Source: Balanoglossus misakiensis (taxonomy: Eukaryota > Hemichordata). From it: 64,000 nucleotides of DNA. The notes under the pieces were generated by a model. That model was not told the origin of the DNA and did not search any database. It saw only the letters and a program-made list of their open reading frames with translations. The position numbers were made by a program, and so were the translations under genes. Positions 22,565 through 37,500 of the stretch are shown here, piece after piece; positions within the stretch are counted from its first letter, which is position 1, and every line of letters begins with the position of its first letter. The stretch is taken from assembly GCA_040954595.2 (NCBI GenBank), contig CM082576.2:15252001-15316000 (forward strand), read 5' to 3'.

Positions 22565-25500
22565 CTATCTGCGTTCTTCCAACATCTCGAACATCTCTTC
22601 AATCAATCTGACCATATCGTCTCTTCCCATGGTGCTGAATATTGCCAACAGATTTTCAAAGTTGCTTTCGAAGACAGGTTCCTTTAAATGTGGATACTTC
22701 CGTCTTGTTTTCTGAGTATTCACTTCTTCAGATGAGCCTAGTTGGGCGGATGATGTTGATGAGTGTGACATTTTTGCTGAACGACCTTTGGAGGTCCCTA
22801 TGCCAGGTGAGATGGCTCTGGCACCTGCAGCTGTAGTGGTGTCTTTTCCTCGTCGGAATTGTACGCTTGGGCCTTGTTGTTTAGATGACGGTGACATTTT
22901 TGCTGAAGGACCTTTGGAGGTCTCTATGTCAGGTGAGATCGCTCTGGCACCTGCAGCTGTAGTGGTGTCTTTTCCTCGTCGGAATTGTACGCTTGGGCCT
23001 GGTTGTTTAGATGACGGTGACATTTTTGCTGAAGGACCTTTGGAGGTCTCTATGTCAGTTGAGATGGCTCTGGCACCTGCAGCTGTAGTTGGGTCTTTTC
23101 CTCGTCGGAATTGTACGCTTGGGCCTGGTTGTTTAGATGACGGTGACATTTTTGCTGAAGAACCTTTGGAGGTCTCTATGTCAGGTGAGATGGCTCTGGC
23201 ATTTGCAGCTGTAGTGGTGTCTTTTCCTCGTCGGAATTGTACGCTTGGGCCTGGTTGTTTAGATGACGGTGACATTTTTGCTGAAGGACCTTTGGAGGTC
23301 TCTATGTCAGTTGAGATGGCTCTGGCACCTGCAGCTGTAGTTGGGTCTTTTCCTCGTCGGAATTGTACGCTTGGGCCTGGTTGTTTAGATGACGGTGACA
23401 TTTTTGCTGAAGAACCTTTGGAGGTCCCTATGCCAGGTGAGATGGCTCTGGCACCTGCAGCTGTAGTGGTGTCTTTTCCTCGTCGGAATTGTACGCTTGG
23501 GCCTTGTTGTTTAGATGACGGTGACATTTTTGCTGAAGGACCTTTGGAGGTCTCTATGTCAGGTGAGATCGCTCTGGCACCTGCAGCTGTAGTGGTGTCT
23601 TTTCCTCGTCGGAATTGTACGCTTGGGCCTGGTTGTTTTGATGACGGTGACATTTTTGCTGAAGAACCTTTGGAGGTCTCTATGTCAGGTGAGATGGCTC
23701 TGGCACCTGCAGCTGTAGTTTGGTCTTTTCCTTGTCGGAATTGTACGCTTGGGCCTGGTTGTTGTGATGACAGTGACATCGTTGCAAAACCACTATCAAC
23801 ATTTTGTGTGTCATGAGACGTGGTCGGGAATTCTGCAGCTGTAGTTGGGTCTTTTCCTCGTCGGAATTGTACGCTTGGGCCTGGTTGATGTGATGACAGT
23901 GACATCGTTGCAAAACCACTATCAACATTATGTGTGTCATGAGAAGTGGCCCGGAATTCTGTGGTGTATTTTTCCCTTTGATGACGTTTCTTTTCTGCGG
24001 ATCTACAACACCACTCTTCAAAGAGATACTCTGCAACTGGTCTGCCTGCCCGACCCGCAATCTCTTCAAATCCCATGGTATCCTGGCACTTAATGCCCAT
24101 CAAATCTGCCATGCGGCCATAGCTCAGAGAAGGATCACGTTGAGTGGCCATTCTCCTTGTCAGTTTTCTTCTGGTTTCTTCAAGCATCCATTTGATATCA
24201 CAGCGTTTCCACTGATGTCGTAAGATTGTAGTGTCATGACCTTGACAAAGGAGGTCACAAACATCTTCTGCTTCACCAACTTTTATGTTGTACACTTTCT
24301 CCCCACAGTCTTCTGCACGTAGCACATCATCGAGAGTGTAAAATTGTATTTTTTCTACGTTACTGTGGTTTGCGAGAGAATCTGCACTCAAGATAAGCTG
24401 ATTTATCCTGTTGCCTGGACATGCGATCGAGAAGACATCATGTACTTCTTTGGAAACCATCTCAAGAAGTTTGTAGCCCTCACCAATCGACTTCTTGTCT
24501 TTAACTCGTACGCAGACATTGACTGCCCTCCTGCCATTGGTTATAAAGACAAGACCTTCAACATCATGACACACTTTGATACCATTTCTCCATAAACCAC
24601 TGGGCGGATGGCCAAGGTTGGTGAAACGCTTATATAGACGGGTCTGTAATCTTGGGAAAAAGCCTGCCGTATAGGAATCTGTTGTATCGTGGCATTCGAA
24701 TCGTCTTCCAAGGTAAATTGTCTTCACTTCGCTCTTCTCCCAATGACCTTCAGGCATATCATCGTCTTGAAGCCCTGGTATGACGAAAAGTTTCTCTCCA
24801 GTCTTTGTGAGGCCATGTGCATGACACAGAAGCTCAAAATCCTCCAGAAGGTCGATGAGAAGTTTGCTGTTTACACGGTCACCAAGTACATCTTCTATCT
24901 GATCCATCGTCTGAAAGCAATCTCTCTTGAATCTGGAACTGAACTGTGCAAATAAAGGGGTAGCCAACATTGGTCCAAATATCCTGTAACACAACCAGTT
25001 TGGATCCAATACCACGACATCTTCTCTTTCCGAAGATGACTTCTTCACAAACAAAAGCTATACAAAAGAAAAGAAACATTTTGATACATGAACATTTTCA
25101 TGTTGCACATTAATGTATGCCCATTTGAATAGTTTAATCTTAAAGTCCCCAAGGCTACGACTGCAGGGATCCGGTGTCATCTTAAAATAATGTTTGGTAA
25201 TTTTGCGATATTATTATAATTAAAGAAATATTGGGGACCCAAAACAACAAGCAATTACAGTCATACAATGTGACAATAATACATTATAAAATACCATTGC
25301 GGATTTCTGAAGAGAAAATAATTTGTAACTCATGGAAATATCACATTCACTCAGCTAAGTATTTGTATTGAAAGAGAATGGATAAGCAATGTGGTGTTAT
25401 GACACAACTTCATGACCTCTGCAGGCGATCTGTGCCGTACAGAAGTTATTTTCATGCGTGATGGGGTGTATTCTGCCGCTGTATTTTCGCGAGCGTAGCA

Positions 25501-28500
25501 AGTGAAAATAACTTCTGTACGGCACAGATCGCACGCAGAGGTCATGAAGTTCTGTTATGATTGCTTATGTTTTCGCAGATTTGACGAAAATCTGAGTTTC
25601 GATCGCGGCGTATTGATTTTCATTACAGTAATGCGCCAGAGTCTATGCAACCCAGAGATGGCCGCTCATTGGACAAAATGACGCAACCTTTGTTATGCAA
25701 AGTAGGGTCAAGTCGGGTCTTTTTATCGGTGATGCAGCAGTAAATTTTTAAAATACTGGTGATAACGAGTTTTTTTTTCGCAATTTTTGAGGTTCCAAAA
25801 CATACTGACAATCAAATGGTCTCTTACTCTGACAATAGTTGGGAAAGATAGTAAAAGAACGTGCAAGAAAGTTGAAAAATGTCCATGTTTCGGCGATCAT
25901 GTTTGGTCATTCATCAGGGGTTTACCTGAGGTCGCGAGATCGCAGCAATAAATTTTGAAACACTGGCGATAGCGAGATATTTTCGTAATTTTGGACGTTC
26001 CCAAACATTACGTGCCAGAATGTTATAAAATCCCTGCATTTCGGCGATCATAAGCTGTTTACAAACAGAACGTAGTCCCACTTGCTTACTCATTTGCATA
26101 AATAGCCATGAAATACCAACAAAAATTATTTAATGGCATGTGACTAATTTGCATAGTTATTTCATGGCTTTTAATAATCTCAATCCACTCTATATGTGAG
26201 TTTTGACATGTTATACGTGGGGTTTGATATAAATATCAAGAACAAAACTAACCAAGTGTAAAATAGAACTTTCTTGTCAATAGTTTATTCAACAAATGAT
26301 CCGAAAAATTGAATTTTGAAAGGGACTATTTTTCTTCATTCTCACAGTACAATGAGAGGTAATATCAAAGTTATGTAGTAGTGAACCACAGAATAATCTG
26401 CAGTACATATGTAATAATTCTTGTTACTGACCTCTCCTATGTCATGCAAATAGTTTGTGGCTTTTTGTAAGAAACTTTCGTCAATCGTGGGGTATACTTC
26501 TTTGATTCCTGCCACATATTCTGTCCAATAAAGAGCTGGGAAGTCATCATATAATTCCCTTTTCTTTTCCATTATCTTGGTACACACGCTTGGAAGTGTT
26601 TTTACTGTCTAAAAATTGATAAGAAATATTATTATTTAATAACAGCATAACTTGTCAAGCAAGTCTCACAAGTGATGAATAAAACACAAGAAGGTAATCA
26701 CGTATTTATCAATGTGACTATGTTATGTTACGGTAACCACATTTTCCTTCAATTAAGCTACATTTTGAAACAGTTCATATTTTGGTGGCTCCTAAAATTG
26801 GATAAATATGTAACCTAATCATTTGCAAGTGGTGCTTATAAGCAAGGGTTATCAAACAGACATTGGTAGTATGTTGCCAACACTTTGAGTCTGTGCATTT
26901 TTTCAAGGTGGAGGCAAGAAACTGAATCTTGTAATAGTATGGTAACGTTAATAGTGTGTTTGTGTGTTTATAAAGGTAGAACAATTCAGAGGCAATACTG
27001 ACAACAGCAAAATATTACCTTTTTCTGGTGTAAACAGGCGCGGACTTGCTTCATTTTACTGTCTGTAGAATCACAGCAATTCACCAGAAATATGGCACTC
27101 ACTATGTCTAAATAATCTTGAAACATTTCCTGTGCTCTTGTCAGAACTTCGTCTAGCATATGACGAGCTATGAAATTACAAAAAAGTAGAAAAAGTAGAA
27201 AGTAAGGCATAAAGTTCAGCCGTGAAAGTTTTCCTTAATGACAGCTATCTAGTGCTTAAAATGGACATCATAATAGCTGTTTTTCAAACTTTGACAAATC
27301 CAACAACAATACATGTAATTCTTCTCACAAATCAACACATGTTACATACCAGTACATGTTATATTATAAGCTTGAAATTGTACATTATATGTATGTGCAT
27401 GAGCTGACAACACCAACCTAGAGCCATATCAACTCTCTTCAACTGATCAGCTCGACTTGCAACCAATATCACCACTGGTTTCTTGTATCCTTCACCTGGC
27501 TCACTGAATGAATAGCTGTCCATGTGGGTTGTTCCTTTCAGAAACCGTAACCAAAACAAAATCTACAAATGAGAATATTTGTATAATGAAATATTATATT
27601 AATTTTGAGGCCAATTAAAATGGATCATGAATTTGAGATTATAATTCAAGAAAAGTGTGATATTTTGGGAATTGTCAGTTTCTTCAGCCTTGCGATCTGG
27701 AAAGTGATAGATGATGCATAGCTGTGGTACGCAGCTGTACCATTGGGGGGGGGGGGCTGATTACCCCACGAACAACTGCGGGATGACTCCCATACTAAAC
27801 GTGCAGTTGCACCGCAGCGACTTGTGTAGGAACATTTGAACGGCAACAGAAAACAAACTGAGCGTAATTCAATAAAACGCCTTATACAAGCCTGAACCCT
27901 GATTATTTTTGGTCCCAAAACTCCTTTTGTGAAAAAAAATCACTGGTATGTTTACGTATTTCAGCCGATTTTCCAAGGAGTACTACTCGCTGGAAGTGAC
28001 TGCCATTGATATGCTAATAAGACCTCGCACAACAGAAGTGAGTGAGGCCTGAGGGTCAAAGTCTGCGCGCTGCGGAGTGTTAACCCATGTACTCGGGGGT
28101 CATCCCGCAGCTGTCCGTTGGGTAATCAGCTCCCCCCCCCCAAACAGTACAGCTGCGTACCACAGCTAGATGATGCAATACATTGGATTTCCAGTCTCAT
28201 GCATATTTAGTTAATTTACTGTGAAGGTTCTTACCTCCTTAAACACACTTTTAAAGGTGCTGAGTTTACCATTCTCGTCTGTAGCTTTGAACACCAATAT
28301 AGAGACAGCATTGGGTGCTCCAAGAAACATGTTATGAGTGACGTAATACTCAGGCTGGCCAGCAAAATCCCAAACACTAACATCTCCTACGTCAGGAATA
28401 TGAACACTTTGGACATCAATACCAGGCGTGGGAATGTGTTCACTTTCTTGAGATTCCAGAGTTGTTTCTTCAGTCTTTGATATAGGGAGAGTGAAAGAAA

Positions 28501-31500
28501 AAAATTCTAATTATTGTACACAAGTTTTCTATCTTTATGTATGATGCATACTTGCTTGTGAATTATAAAATTGTACAAAACTTCTAAATTGTAAGTGCAC
28601 AATATGTTTGCAAAGTGGTCCAATATCGCTGTTGTATACAAAAGCATACCAGTGCAATGTGTGACTACAACATTTCCTTTTCAGGGGCCATGGATAATCA
28701 ACACACACACACACAAACACAAACACACAAACAAACAAAAAAAACGAAGAAAAAATGAAATATAACCTCAACCCCTCTGTCATACAATGATTGGAAAAAC
28801 GAAAATGATATGATCAGAAGTGTTTATCCTGTGAATTCCACAATTCCAGCACTAAATATCTTCAAAAACAACAAAATTTCACCAACTATGTCTATATTAA
28901 ATTGTCTGTATTCGCACCTGTAGTAGTTTTCTTACATGCACCTGCATACATACGATATGAATGTCATGGCTTACTAGAACTGTTACGCAAAACAATAATA
29001 CAAACATACGCGAGTTTTGCAACAGATGGAAACTTCAAGTTAACAAAGACAAAACCAAGATCCTAGTATTCCGTAAAGGGGGCATAATGCAAAGAGTGAA
29101 GTGTGGAAAATGAATGGAAAGACTCTAGAGGTTGTGACATCATATAAGTATCTTGGATTATTGCTATCGTGTAGAAACAAGTGGGGCAAAGCTGTATGTA
29201 ATCTGGCTGCTCAAGCACGGAAAGCTATGTTTTTAATTTTTAAATTTGAACGTAAAGCTGGTACGATAAAAAGGGATGTATATTTTAAACTTTTTGATAC
29301 ACTGATACTGCCAATATTATTGTATGGAGCTGATATTTGGGGATACAAAAAGCATATGGAGATAGAAAGAGTCCATTTAAGCAGTATATGGCGAATGTGG
29401 TAGATATCCACTTTATTTAAATTCAGTCATAAAATGTATTAAATACTGGTTGCGTCTCACTGAACTCACAGATGACAGGATGGCTGCGCATGCGTACAAA
29501 TTGTTGTTTACAATGGATGAAAATGGACACACATCATGGGCTACAGAGATTAAGCATATTCTTTATTCATATGGGTTTGGCATTGTCTGGTTATCACAAA
29601 GGGTGGGAGATATTTCATCTTTTATAAGTGAGTTTAAACAACTTCTTTCCGATGTTTACAAACAAGAGTGGTACAGTGAAGTATGTACAAAAGACAGGCT
29701 TCGTACATATCGTAATTTTAAAAGCATGCTTGAACCAGAAAAATACATCTATGAAATTACAGTCAAAATATAGACATGCACTAGCTCGAAGGAGATGTTC
29801 ATGTCTTGGTTTAAGAGTCCAGGAAGGCAGCTATGCCAACATTGACTTTGAAGACAGAATCTGTGAAATATGTACAGGAGGTGTTGAGGATGAATTTCAA
29901 GTAATATTTTTATGCCCATTGTATCAAAGCTTAAGATATTTATTACCACATGACAACTCTGAGTCTCTTTACGAAGAGAAATGTTTAACACTGATGAGCT
30001 CAAAGTCGCCGACAGTGTTAAGAAATCTTGGCAAATTTGTCCATAAAACCATGATTTTGAGAAAAGAATTTTTCATGGAAACTTGAAGGAGACCTATTGT
30101 TTCTTTTTTGTTGTTGCTGTATTTCGTTCTGTAATATCTTATCATGTAGTTGTCATATTGGCCGGTGGCCTAAAAGACAAATAAACATTATAACAATACA
30201 AACATACCATCTGCAGTGACTTCAACAGTGAAGTCTTACCAACTCCACCATCTCCAGCGAAGAACAACTTAAAAGTGTCACATTCCATACCTGATTCGTT
30301 CATCAGGTCACTATACTCATCTCGTTTCTTGTACGTTGAATAAAAGAAATCATAAAAATACATGAATTAAGTAGCAAATTATTACATTGATATTTACAGA
30401 CACTATTAATTCAGGATACATTAGAATTTGCACATTTCTGGTTATATATTATTCATGACAAAAGAAAAAAAATAGCGTCAAGGACAGTGTGGTCCCATTT
30501 GTGGATTATGCGGAAACAGTGACACACCAGAATAAAAATTACAGGTGACATTGCAAGCAGATATGATCTTACGATATAGAAATATGGAATTTAAAAAAAT
30601 TAACAAGGAACATGCCCAATAAACTGTCATGTGTCATGGCAGTCTTACAAGTGGTGCTAGAAAAAAATGACCAAAAATTGTCTGTACAAACACATATAAG
30701 AAGCAACTTCTTTCAGTCAGCCCTGGAACAGACAGACAGACAGACACTGACCTGCCACTGGTAATTAAAAATTTAATAGCCGGTGGTCTCTGTAACAGCT
30801 GGCCTATTAAAGTTGTGTAAACATGTCTAAGTTGGCTAAAAGCAGATTTAAAAAGTAAAGTTTGAACATTTGATTTAAAAACTTATAAGTTTGGTGCCTG
30901 AATTTGGTGTCTGTATCAGAATCGAATAAAAGTTGCACATATACATGTATGTGTTATGAAACTTTATCCTAAATGTCAAAGCAATGAGAGAAAAACAAAT
31001 TTCAAAGCAATCCAACAAGCAGTTTCAGAGAAAATATTTGTTCAAAAGTGGCAAAAACACAAATATGCAAATATCACCAACATTGTACAATATCTTACTT
31101 CAATCACTACAAGGAACATGCTGCCAAAGTTCAATGCAATATGTCAAGCGGTTTCAGAGAAAACAATTTTTACAACATATTACTTAAGAAGCACATCCAA
31201 ACCCAAGTGAACAAAGCCAATAAAATTGTTGGACTCATCAGGAGAACTTTTAACTATCTCAATAACGACATTTTCAAGCTACTATTTATAGCTTTAGTTC
31301 GCCCTATTCTGGAATATGGCGGTTGTGTGTGGAATCCGCATAAAGCAAAGGATATTGACTGTATTGAGAACGTTCAACGCAGAGCAACTAAACTGCTGCC
31401 CGGACTCAAAAATATTTCTTATGAAGAACGTCTCAAGTTACTTGATCTGCCATCACTTTCATATCGAAGACTACGTGGCGACCTCATTGAAACTTTCAAA

Positions 31501-34500
31501 ATCTTGAGTGGCGTTTATGACTGCCGAGTATCGGAAGGACTATTCAGTCTCAGTTTGCACAAACACACCAGAGGTCATCCGTTGAAAGTTGACATAGGAC
31601 ACTGCAAACTGAACACTAGAAGAAATTTTTTCACAAATAGGATAGCTGCAATCTGGAACAACCTACCAGCCCAAGTTGTCACCGCAAACTCTGTGAACAC
31701 CTTCAAGAATCGTCTTGACATTTTTCTGGCAACACAGCCAATGAAATACAACTACTCCGAACCCTACATCATGCAAACCAGATCGGACAAAACTACCTCC
31801 ACAATGGAATGATATGGAGCTGAATATAGAGGCTCACAAGCCTGCGTTCAGTACCTGCCTAACCTAACCTAACCTACTTAGGTTACCCCTACGAACATGC
31901 CTACCAAATTGCAAAGCAATCTGACATGCGGTTTTAAAGAAAAAATATAGCTGCAAGCAGTAATAGCGAGCCCAAGCCAACATAGCACATAGCAACATAG
32001 CAATAAGCATATCTGTTCTGGATGCCAAGATATGATAAAGTAGGTCAAAGGTCACCTGAGGTCATGCAAAATTTGGGCAAGAAATTTTGATCCTATACTG
32101 GTCCATGTTCAACAAAAACCAAACCTATAGCCCTATTGGTTAGCCTGGAATTAGGTATGCACATAATTAATGAGATATGCAGGTGTCACAGGTGACCCCC
32201 AATTTTGGCCTTTTCAATTTTAGTCCCAACCCTCCAAACGCCAAGTCTGTACCTGCTCTGGATGCCTAGATATGATAAAGTAGGCCAAAGGTCGCCTGAG
32301 GTTATGCAAAATTTGGGCAAGAAATTTTGACCTTATACTGGTCCATGTTCAACAAAAACCAAACTTATAGCCCTATTGGTTAGCCTGGAATTAGGTATGC
32401 ACATAATTAATGAGATATGCAGGTGTCACAGGTGACCCCCCAATTTTGGCTTTTCAATTTTAGTCCCAACCCTCCGAACGCCAAGTCTGTACCTGCTCTG
32501 GATGCCAAGATATGGTAAAGTAGGTCAAAGGTCACCTGAGGTCATGCAAAATTTGGGCAAGAAATTTTGACACTATACTGGTCCATGTTCAACAAAAACC
32601 AAACCTATAGCCCTATTGGTTAGCCTGGAATTAGGTATGCACATAATTAATGAGATATGCAGGTGTCACAAGTGACCCATATTTTGGCTTTTCAATTTTA
32701 GTCCCAACCCTCCTAACGCCAAGTCTGTACCTGCTCTGGATGCCGAGATATAGGAAAGTAGGTCAAAGGTCACCTGAGGTCACCCAAAATTTGGGCAAGA
32801 AATTTTGACACTATACTGGTCCATGTTCAACAAAAACCAAACCTATAGCCCTATTGGTTAGCCTGGAATTAGGTATGCACATAATTAATGAGATATGCAG
32901 GTGTCACAAGTGACCCATATTTTGGCTTTTCAATTTTAGTCCCAACCCTCCTAACGCCAAGTCTGTACCTGCTCTGGATGCCGAGATATAGGAAAGTAGG
33001 TCAAAGGTCACCTGAGGTCACCCAAAATTTGGGCAAGAAATTTTGACCCTATACTGGTCCATGTCCCACAAGAACGAAACCTCTAGCCCTATTAGTTAGC
33101 CCGGAATTAGCTTTGCACAAATTAATGTGTTAAGCAGGTGTTACAGGTGAGCCCAAAAATTTGCCTTTTATTTTGGCCCCATTGTGCTCACTAACCAATA
33201 GACAGTCACTGTACAGGACTATTGCACAGACCAGAATTCCACAATAAGACGTGGACATAGCTTAACCATAGATGTATAAGTAAAGGTATAAATTTAATAA
33301 AAAAACAAAAAAATTCATAAAAAATAAAACATCCATGATATTAACTTAACACTTACAGGTCGATGTGAGGTTGACATAAGGTACATGCATACCAATTTTT
33401 AAAGCAATCTGACCAGTAGTTGTTGACTTTCAGAGTTTTGATAAATTTCACATTTTACAGGCTAATTTGCATATTTTGGGGCCTGGCAACTTCGTTTGAA
33501 CAAACTCCCATCTACAGCCCTGCCTGCATCTGCACACCAAATATCAAGGTGATACGCGCAGCGGTTTTCAAGTTTTTGGACGGACATACAGACATACATA
33601 CATACATCCATACATACATCCATACATACATACAGACGCAACCGATCCCATAAGGTCCCATGGTATATAGGCCTATACCAATGGGACCTAATTACACTCA
33701 CCCTGATGTAATCCAATAGCACATCCGTAACAAACTTTCCTCTAGCATCATCAAGTGGTGTCTTTCCGGTCTAAGTTTTATGGGGATAAAAGAAGTAACT
33801 GTCAATTATGATGTTGATATTGATAAGATAATACCGTACTTTTATTAAATACTGTAACAACAGGTAACCAATTGATAATTCAAAGTTCAATTTCAAAAAG
33901 AAATTTAACTCAATTTTAATTTCAATTTTTCATTCAGAGAATGACCATGTTCAATAGTAAACAAAACTTTCACCCAATTGATTTGATTAGACGATAGCTT
34001 CTGTGACATTGAAACTTTTACAATTGCCAGATAATTTCCAATGATACCATCACATTTCTAGTATGTAGACAACTACCAGAGAAATGAAAAGGAAAATAAA
34101 GAGTATCATCATAATTCATCATTAATAAATTACAACTGGTTCCCTGTCTCCATAAAATTTCAGAAAGCCAATCAAAAACCATAAGAAAGTCAGTGTTAGG
34201 ATTGGCATCATCATGTTGAGTCAAAGGAACATGTATTACATCTCTCAAAACGCCATCCCTGAGGATATTTGTATATATCCTACTCCAATTTATCAAAAAC
34301 TATAATGGGAATGTACTACCGTATATGTTGAATATATGGCATCAACTTCATACTGTTTTATGAGTGTTTTGTTGAAACTGTTTGATAAAATTGTACAACT
34401 ACAAACTAAATTTCAAATTTAATGGTGGTGAAGATTCGATCAACTTTAAATTGGGAGTTTATAATCAGAATGCATGGTGTCAGTTTCATGGAATAAAAAT

Positions 34501-37500
34501 ACTGCAATAGCAATAGAAGATTGTACCTTATTTTTGCAGTCAATATCAGCTCCATATTGCAACAATAGTTGCACATTTTTTCCATAACCCGGGTAATAAT
34601 TGCCGCGTGTTGCCATGTGGAGTGCTGTGTTGCCATCCTGTGCAAAAAGCAAGTATTTCATGTAAGAGGAACAGCAAGATCGGGACTAGGTGCGTATAAA
34701 CAGTCTTGCAAAACATACCTGCAGGACCTATGGTCGTTATTTACAGTAAGGGATTCTTCAATATAAGGTTATTCCCAAAATTTATGTCCGAGTACGTCGT
34801 ACAGCGGAGGTATTGTCTGAGACGCACACAATACCGAAGCAATAAAATTTGTTGCAATGCAATAAAAATGTAATTACAAAAATAAGTTTAAGTTTTCTTT
34901 TTAAGTTAAATGATGAAACCATAGTGTTTGGTAAATAAGGCTTTCAATTTCAGTTTGTTGACAGATTCATATGTTTGTGTCAGATTGTTGTTCTAGCTTT
35001 TATAGTCAGATCTGTAAGTGCTTTTGACCTATTGGCTCTGATTAATATTATAATTTTAAAAAGAACAAAAAGAAAAGAGTAATCGAAAAATGTCACCATA
35101 TCTTCTTTACAATAATGATCCCTACATAAATGTCTTCAAAACAAACTTTCTACGTTGAAATGAATACCGGTACATCAATGGTTTGATTCAAGTTAGAACT
35201 ACTAACAATCTGACATGGTATTCATTGCTGCATATTGTAAAGATGTCCATTCTTTAAGTAATGAAGGAGAATGACAACAATGTCACAAAATTTGAAATGT
35301 AATGCAAGGTTTCTTTAAAAACACAAATAACCAAACAAACAAACAAACAAACAAATGTGTGTATGTTACAATTAACCTTCGCGCGCAAAACGCGACCTCT
35401 GATAAATAAATGAACAAATCTTTCCACATTGATAGCATCAACCTGTAGAAGTCAGGTTGGTCTTTACCTTGTTTTGTATGTTAGCATCAGCTTTGTGTTC
35501 CAATAACAATCTGACACAGCCTTCATCACCATACCCTACTGCAAAGTGCAAAGTTGTGTCTCCATCCTGTAAGTAATGAAGGAGGAGCATGAGAACGATG
35601 TCACAATAATTTACAAACAAACAAACACAAATTTTTTTGTGTGTGTTGATTAGAATTACCTGTAGAAGTCATGTTGGTATTTACCTTGTTTTGTATGTTA
35701 ACATCAGCTTTGTGTTCCAATAACAATCTGACACGGCCTTCATCACCAGACCTTCCTTTTGCAAAGTGCAAAGGTGCGTTTCCATCCTGTAAGTAATGAA
35801 GGAGGAGAATGCGAACAATGTCACAAAAATTGAAATATACTATGAGGTTTCCTGTAAACAAACAAACAAACAAACAAACAAATGTTTGTATGTTGATTAG
35901 AATTAACCTGTAGAAGTCATGTTGGTATTTACCTTGTTTTGTATGTTAGCATCAGCTTTGTGTTCCAATAACAATCTGACAGTGACACAGTCTTTTCTGC
36001 GAGACCCTCCTATTGCAATGTGCAAAGGTGTGATTCCATCCTGTAAATAATGAAGAAGGAAAATGAGAACAATGTCACAACAAGTAACCTAGCGGCTCCG
36101 CTGTAATGGGTTGCAGAAACGTTTAGGTTAGCAGTTAGCAGGATTGATATGCAGGTTATGATGAGAAGCTGAATAATCAACAAGCCAACATTTGTAGGGA
36201 GTACATGTAGAATAAGAATGTGTAGAGGATTATGACATACACGCATGGTTGAGCCATTTTTGACTGGTTTGTGTAGAGAGGTATTGTTGACATACAAGTA
36301 CTGTGTATCATGAGAATAAATGAAGTAAATGATAACATTCTGGATTTGTAATATTTATTACAAACCAAGACATGAATTATAACATTCATTTCTCTCAGTG
36401 GTTTCTGGGGAAAAAGACAGAAATACAATCTTTTCCATGAGAAAATTTTATTTTTTGACCAATTATGCTGTAAAGGAAAAAAAGAAAAAGTGCAAAACAA
36501 TCATTTTCTTGATAAATTATATTTATTTGCCACTGCATACTGTTAAGGTAAATCATGGAGATAGAAAGCCATTTAAAGTAGCTGCCTTAACTTCAAACAC
36601 ATTTCTGTCATTTTGTTGCACCTAACTGACGTGTGGCATTTGTTATAGATGTCTGGAGGTATTTACATGTTTTAAACCTGGACAATTTGATAGGTCCTAA
36701 TAATAATGAACCCCTAAGAACCCACACATAAAATTTGAAAGAAATCTGACAAGTGGTTTCACAGAAAACCGTGTCAAGGACACGGTGGTCCCATTTAGGG
36801 ATTACACAGAAAAAGTATAGACCGGAGTACATATACAGACAGACAGATGGACTAAAATTCGTAATCTTCTTGACAGATCTACAACTGAGAAACTAGTCCA
36901 TGCATTTGTAACGTCTCATTTAGATTACTGTAATAGTCTTTTGTTTGGTATCCCGAAGGGACATCTAGCTCGACTTCAGTCTCTACAGAATGCTGCGGCG
37001 AGGCTAGTTACTCGTACGCGCAAGTCCGATCATATCACACCCATACTCAAAGATTTACACTGGCTACCGGTAGAGGCCCGCATCAGTTTTAAAATTCTCT
37101 TGCTCACATTCAAATGTATCAGTGGTAAGGCACCTGCCTATTTGACTGATCTTTTACATTTATATTTACCAGCTCGAGAACTGCGCTCGAGTGTTCAATT
37201 CTTTTTAACTCATCCTCATGCTAAATTTAACAAAACCTACGGACAGAGAGCTTTTTCAGTTTGTGCACCCATTTTATGGAACAATTTACCCCTTGATATC
37301 AAAACCGCCAGAAGTGTCAATATTTTTAAGCGTAATTTGAAAACTTACCTTTTTACTCGGTTTTATGTGTAACGTGTTTGATTGTGTCCTTTTAACTATT
37401 TTTACCAGCCTTGTATTTTTTAATCTACTCTTTTAGCTATGTACAATGCGCTGAGACGTATGTGTAGCGCATTTTAAACAATTCTTAATAATAATAATAA

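Noticed and set aside
22788-23816. 342-codon plus-strand ORF opposite the ankyrin-ROC terminal exon
   Set aside because: It is the antisense shadow of the 126-bp coding minisatellite; the minus frame continues into recognisable ROC-COR protein sequence.
34018-34296. 92-codon minus-strand ORF inside the ankyrin-ROC gene with fairly protein-like composition
   Set aside because: No domain is recognised, no convincing splice sites were found, and the ankyrin and ROC exons already join in phase without it.
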